Assembly: GCA_910584995.1 (NCBI GenBank)
Contig: CAJUDW010000004.1
Span: 50,017 to 112,391 of the forward strand
Origin: an uncultured Oscillibacter sp.
GTDB lineage: Bacteria; Bacillota; Clostridia; Oscillospirales; Oscillospiraceae
Direction of reading: 5' to 3'
Length of the DNA: 62,375 nucleotides
Shown here: in pieces, positions 59,911 through 62,375 of the stretch
Position numbering within the stretch: the first letter of the stretch is position 1
Layout of the letters: the number at the start of each line of letters is the position of its first letter
Position numbers and translations under genes: made by a program
Notes under the pieces: generated by a model
What the model was told of the DNA's origin: nothing
Database searches by the model: none
The model's input: the letters and a program-made list of their open reading frames with translations, nothing else

Positions 59911-61761
59911 TCACGTCAAGGTGATATAATCCGTGGGCTCGGCCAGCTGATCCCCCGCCTTCAGGCGGTTCACAATAATCTCTTCATAGGCGTCCCGCAG
60001 CTTTGTGCAGCCCGAGGCGCCGCAGGCATCCAGTAGCTTCCCGTGGAAGGCGTCGTCGCCCAGCACCGTCAGGGAATAGCTTCTGGCCCGATCCAGTTCT
60101 TCCCCGGAGGCGGTAAGTCTTTCCAGCCGATAGCCTCTATCTGTCTTTGCGATTTCCATCTCAAACCCGCTGGACACATAGAGGGAGGAGTCGTTCATCA
60201 CGGATCCCCGCTGTCCCGGGGTGTTGAGGAGGGCCTCCAGATAGCTGTACAGCTGATCGCCCGTCAGCCGGCACTGCTGAAGCGCTACGCTCTCCCCCAT
60301 GGTCAGGAACCGCAGTTCCTCCGCAGTATAGCTGCCGGCGGCAATATTCCCCGCCGTATTCACCGACTGGCCAATCAGCAGTTCTGCCCCCAACTCCTCC
60401 CGCAGGGAGTTCATCACGGCGGAGGCCGCCTGGCTGCCTCCCTGGGGGCGGAAGTCATAGGAATAGGCAGTATCCACATAGGCAGCCTGGGGCGGCTCCG
60501 CACTGCCCCGCCGCATCGTCCTGTTGAAGGCGTTAAAGGCAGAGCGGGCATCCGTGTACTTCCCGGTAATCATCCCCTGGACAACCTCCCGGGAAATGGA
60601 GAACATATCCGAGGAGGCTAGGCGGATATACAATTTGTTATCGTCAATATACTTCCGCATATGCTTCAGTTCTTCCGAAAGCCCCAGTTCCGCGCCTTTG
60701 CTGTAAGGGATCATATTTTTCCCGCTGGCAATCCGCTTCTGGCCCTCGCCATTCAGCATGGCTTCCAGAATATCCAGAATCAGCTGCTTCCGCTCCGGGC
60801 TCTCCTCTGCCCGGACGCTGGCGGCAGCCTGGAAGGCGGGATAGGTGAGATACCAGTTCTCCTCCTCGGTCTCACCGAAATAGGGCATCAGCAGGGATTC
60901 CCCGTTTTTGCTGTTCCGGATGGCCCCCTCGCTGCCGGTCCCACGGATCATGGCCACCTGCCCGTCCTCGTAGGCCTCAATTACCTCGCTGTGCTGGATA
61001 TCCAGATCGGCGGCGGTAATGCCGGTATACGCAAGGAACTCCTCCAGCCGCTCAAAAGCGGGGAGCCATACTTCTTCGCTGAGTTGGACTGTCTGGCCGC
61101 TCTCGTAGCGCTGGCGCCACTCCCGGCCCTCCTGGGAGATCATCTGGGGGATGGAAAGCCCCTGCAAAATCTCCATACAGGTATAGTCCGCACCGAAATT
61201 GGAGAGGAAGGGGCGGACGCCCGCCTCCCGCAGGGCGGCACAGGTCTCTACAAATTCCCCGTAATCCTCCGGCACAGCCAGCCCATACTCCTCCAGCATG
61301 GGGCGGTTGATGATAATGCTGTCAACTTCCGCGCAGGCCGGGAGCCAGTTGACTGTGCCGTCGCTGTAGGTATAGTTGCGGAGATAGGCCTGGGGGAACT
61401 GGTTGGCCAGCCAGGAATCGCTGAGATCCAGCAGGGCGTCCCTCCAGGCGGCCACATCGCTGAGGGAAAAGCGGCGGACCGTCAGGATGTCCGGCAGATC
61501 GCCGTTTTCCTCCTTGAAACGGTAAAAATCGGTGGAATTGGTTGCCACATAAAAGACAAAATCCACCTCCGGGAAGGTCTCCTGGAGATAGGCGCCGTAA
61601 TTTTCCGTCAGCTGGTCGCTCCAGAACGCCACGGTGACGGTCTCTCTCCCCGCCGGCCCATGGCCGTCCCCTCCGCCGTCCGCACTCCCGCCGCAGCCGG
61701 ACATCAGGAACAGCCAGATCACGCCTGCCAAAAGGGAAATGAAACGCGCCTTTTTCTTCAT
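59911..61761 (-). CDS. Lipoprotein: extracellular solute-binding domain fused to 5'-nucleotidase C-terminal domain
   Basis: 616 residues, ATG after GGAGTGGGATTCCA. Lipobox LMSGC (Cys about 23). About 40-420 is a family-1 solute-binding domain (VTVAFWSDQLTENYGAYL, DSIIINRPMLEEYGLAVP, SGKNMIPYSKG). About 440-600 resembles the substrate-specificity domain of 5'-nucleotidases (CRLTGDQLYSYLEALLN, GYRLERLTASGEELDRARSY). The catalytic metallophosphatase half is absent. With no permease or ATPase beside it, it is more likely a sensor feeding the neighbouring hybrid kinase, like LuxP with LuxQ, than a transporter part. Confidence 0.85.
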   Translation of the reverse strand: MKKKARFISLLAGVIWLFLMSGCGGSADGGGDGHGPAGRETVTVAFWSDQLTENYGAYLQETFPEVDFVFYVATNSTDFYRFKEENGDLPDILTVRRFSLSDVAAWRDALLDLSDSWLANQFPQAYLRNYTYSDGTVNWLPACAEVDSIIINRPMLEEYGLAVPEDYGEFVETCAALREAGVRPFLSNFGADYTCMEILQGLSIPQMISQEGREWRQRYESGQTVQLSEEVWLPAFERLEEFLAYTGITAADLDIQHSEVIEAYEDGQVAMIRGTGSEGAIRNSKNGESLLMPYFGETEEENWYLTYPAFQAAASVRAEESPERKQLILDILEAMLNGEGQKRIASGKNMIPYSKGAELGLSEELKHMRKYIDDNKLYIRLASSDMFSISREVVQGMITGKYTDARSAFNAFNRTMRRGSAEPPQAAYVDTAYSYDFRPQGGSQAASAVMNSLREELGAELLIGQSVNTAGNIAAGSYTAEELRFLTMGESVALQQCRLTGDQLYSYLEALLNTPGQRGSVMNDSSLYVSSGFEMEIAKTDRGYRLERLTASGEELDRARSYSLTVLGDDAFHGKLLDACGASGCTKLRDAYEEIIVNRLKAGDQLAEPTDYITLT

Positions 61762-61937
61762 TGGAATCCCACTCCTTATTGCCGGCGGCAGCCTGGAAAA
61801 AGCAGCCGGGCCCTATCCGCCGGCAGGCACGGGCCCCGCGCACCGGCTCCTTCATCCGGGCCCACGCAAAAGGGCACAGCCCGTATATTTCCATCAGAAG
61901 ACAGCCTGCTTCCTCCGGCTCCGGTCTTTCAAAAAAG

Positions 61938-61962
61938 GTAAAATACCGCAGTATTATTTTAC
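61938..61962. promoter_or_regulatory. Inverted repeat overlapping the -10 of the sensory operon
   Basis: GTAAAATA-CCGCAGTAT-TATTTTAC, perfect 8-bp arms, with an inner AATAC/GTATT pair. It covers the -10 and start site, a good repressor position. Confidence 0.65.
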
Positions 61963-61984
61963 ATGTGGAGGAAAGAAAAGTCAA
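61956..61984 (-). promoter_or_regulatory. Promoter of the sensory operon
   Basis: Minus strand: TTGACT (61979-61984), 17-nt spacer, TAAAAT (61956-61961). The leader is about 190 nt, without an obvious riboswitch. Confidence 0.8.
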
Positions 61985-62015
61985 GGAAAGCGCCGTCCCT
62001 TTTAAAATAAGTGTT

Positions 62016-62034
62016 GCCGGAGTATAACTCCGGC
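62016..62034. other. Perfect hairpin between divergent promoters
   Basis: GCCGGAGT-ATA-ACTCCGGC, 8-bp arms, 18 bp before the -35 of the last gene. No T-run follows. It could be an operator or an upstream terminator remnant. Confidence 0.5.
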
Positions 62035-62052
62035 GATTCCTATAGAGGCACA

Positions 62053-62081
62053 TTGATATGAAAGGGGCCTTGTGTTATAAT
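62053..62081 (+). promoter_or_regulatory. Promoter of the GNAT-like gene
   Basis: TTGATA (62053-62058), 17-nt spacer, TATAAT (62076-62081). Confidence 0.8.
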
Positions 62082-62131
62082 CGGCTCAACAAATCGGAAA
62101 TTTGAATGTTTGGAAAGGAAAAAGAAGGAGA

Positions 62132-62375
62132 ATGAATGTTTCGTTATTCTCCAACCAATATCTTGTTCGAAAGATGTGTGCCAATGATGTAGCGGAAGTA
62201 TACACATTATGCTATAAAAACAGTTTATACTATCAATACTGTCCACCGTTTGTATCAGAACAGAGCATTATGAATGATATGAATGCGCTCCCACCCAACA
62301 AGGAAATGTGCGATAAGTATTATCTGGGATTTTATGATGGGGAAAAACTGATTGCTGTGATGGATTTCATCATGG
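62132..62375 (+). CDS. GNAT-like acetyltransferase, N-terminal part (cut by window edge)
   Basis: 81 residues are visible and the frame is open to the edge. The start SNQYLVRKMCANDVAEVYTL and the strand YYLGFYDGEKLIAVMDF fit the first part of a GNAT N-acetyltransferase, before the acetyl-CoA site, so the call is provisional. The ATG is very close to AAGGAG; an earlier AAAGGA may serve instead. The gene and its upstream region are visibly more AT-rich than everything to the left, suggesting a different origin. Confidence 0.65.
   Translation, partial: MNVSLFSNQYLVRKMCANDVAEVYTLCYKNSLYYQYCPPFVSEQSIMNDMNALPPNKEMCDKYYLGFYDGEKLIAVMDFIM

Noticed and set aside
1..62375. tRNA, rRNA, CRISPR array or transposase genes
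   Set aside because: I looked for T-arm-like sequences, regular direct repeats with unique spacers, and recombinase motifs and found none.

Overview
The window looks like chromosome from a GC-rich, endospore-forming member of the class Clostridia, probably a gut Oscillospiraceae relative of the Flavonifractor/Lawsonibacter/Intestinimonas type. The evidence is an alpha/beta-type small acid-soluble spore protein, a spoIIR gene, AddAB rather than RecBCD, many A/GGAGG ribosome-binding sites and TTGACA/TATAAT-like promoters. Placement below class is inference. I see no tRNA, rRNA, CRISPR array, transposase or phage gene.

Layout: 1-2912 carries an Fe3+-type ABC importer (lipoprotein plus a two-domain permease that runs off the left edge). 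3441-3638 is the spore protein. 4397-6603 is a fused MEMO/AMMECR1 protein coupled to its radical SAM partner, followed by a DUF2200 gene. 7063-14640 (minus) is a complete pyrimidine operon, pyrC-K-D-F-(DUF6194)-E-B-I, with rimM-trmD behind it. 14779-18187 (plus) is ymdB, a YbaK deacylase, an SbcD-like phosphoesterase and an asparaginase. 18281-20063 is an ECF sigma factor overlapping a membrane-anchored M23 peptidase. 20181-27695 is addB-addA-ygjV. spoIIR, an EamA half-transporter and ispE follow to 30206.

The most distinctive region is a molybdenum-hydroxylase island of about 25 kb (30241-54819). It holds two different three-subunit xanthine-dehydrogenase-family enzymes. One is led by a D-cysteine-desulfhydrase-like PLP enzyme. 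The other lies directly behind a four-gene sugar/nucleoside-type ABC importer and ahead of a metallo-beta-lactamase-fold hydrolase. Between them are XdhC, MoaA, a MoeA-like protein, ModABC, a 3-hydroxyacyl-CoA-dehydrogenase-like enzyme, an FCD-type GntR regulator, a MobA-like nucleotidyltransferase fused to an HD domain, and an unknown 123-residue protein. This gives molybdate uptake, cofactor tailoring and insertion, substrate import and hydroxylation in one block. The substrate cannot be read from sequence. A short motif, ATCGTT(T)AT, recurs near three of the island's promoters and may mark a shared regulator.

Right of the island are a second FCD-type GntR gene, gdhA, and a two-gene sensory operon. 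That operon pairs a lipoprotein joining an extracellular solute-binding domain to a 5'-nucleotidase C-terminal domain with a hybrid histidine kinase. The window ends inside an AT-rich GNAT-like gene.

Intergenic regions are rich in tandem perfect hairpins (27741-27908, 41298-41450) and hold at least two small dispersed repeat families.
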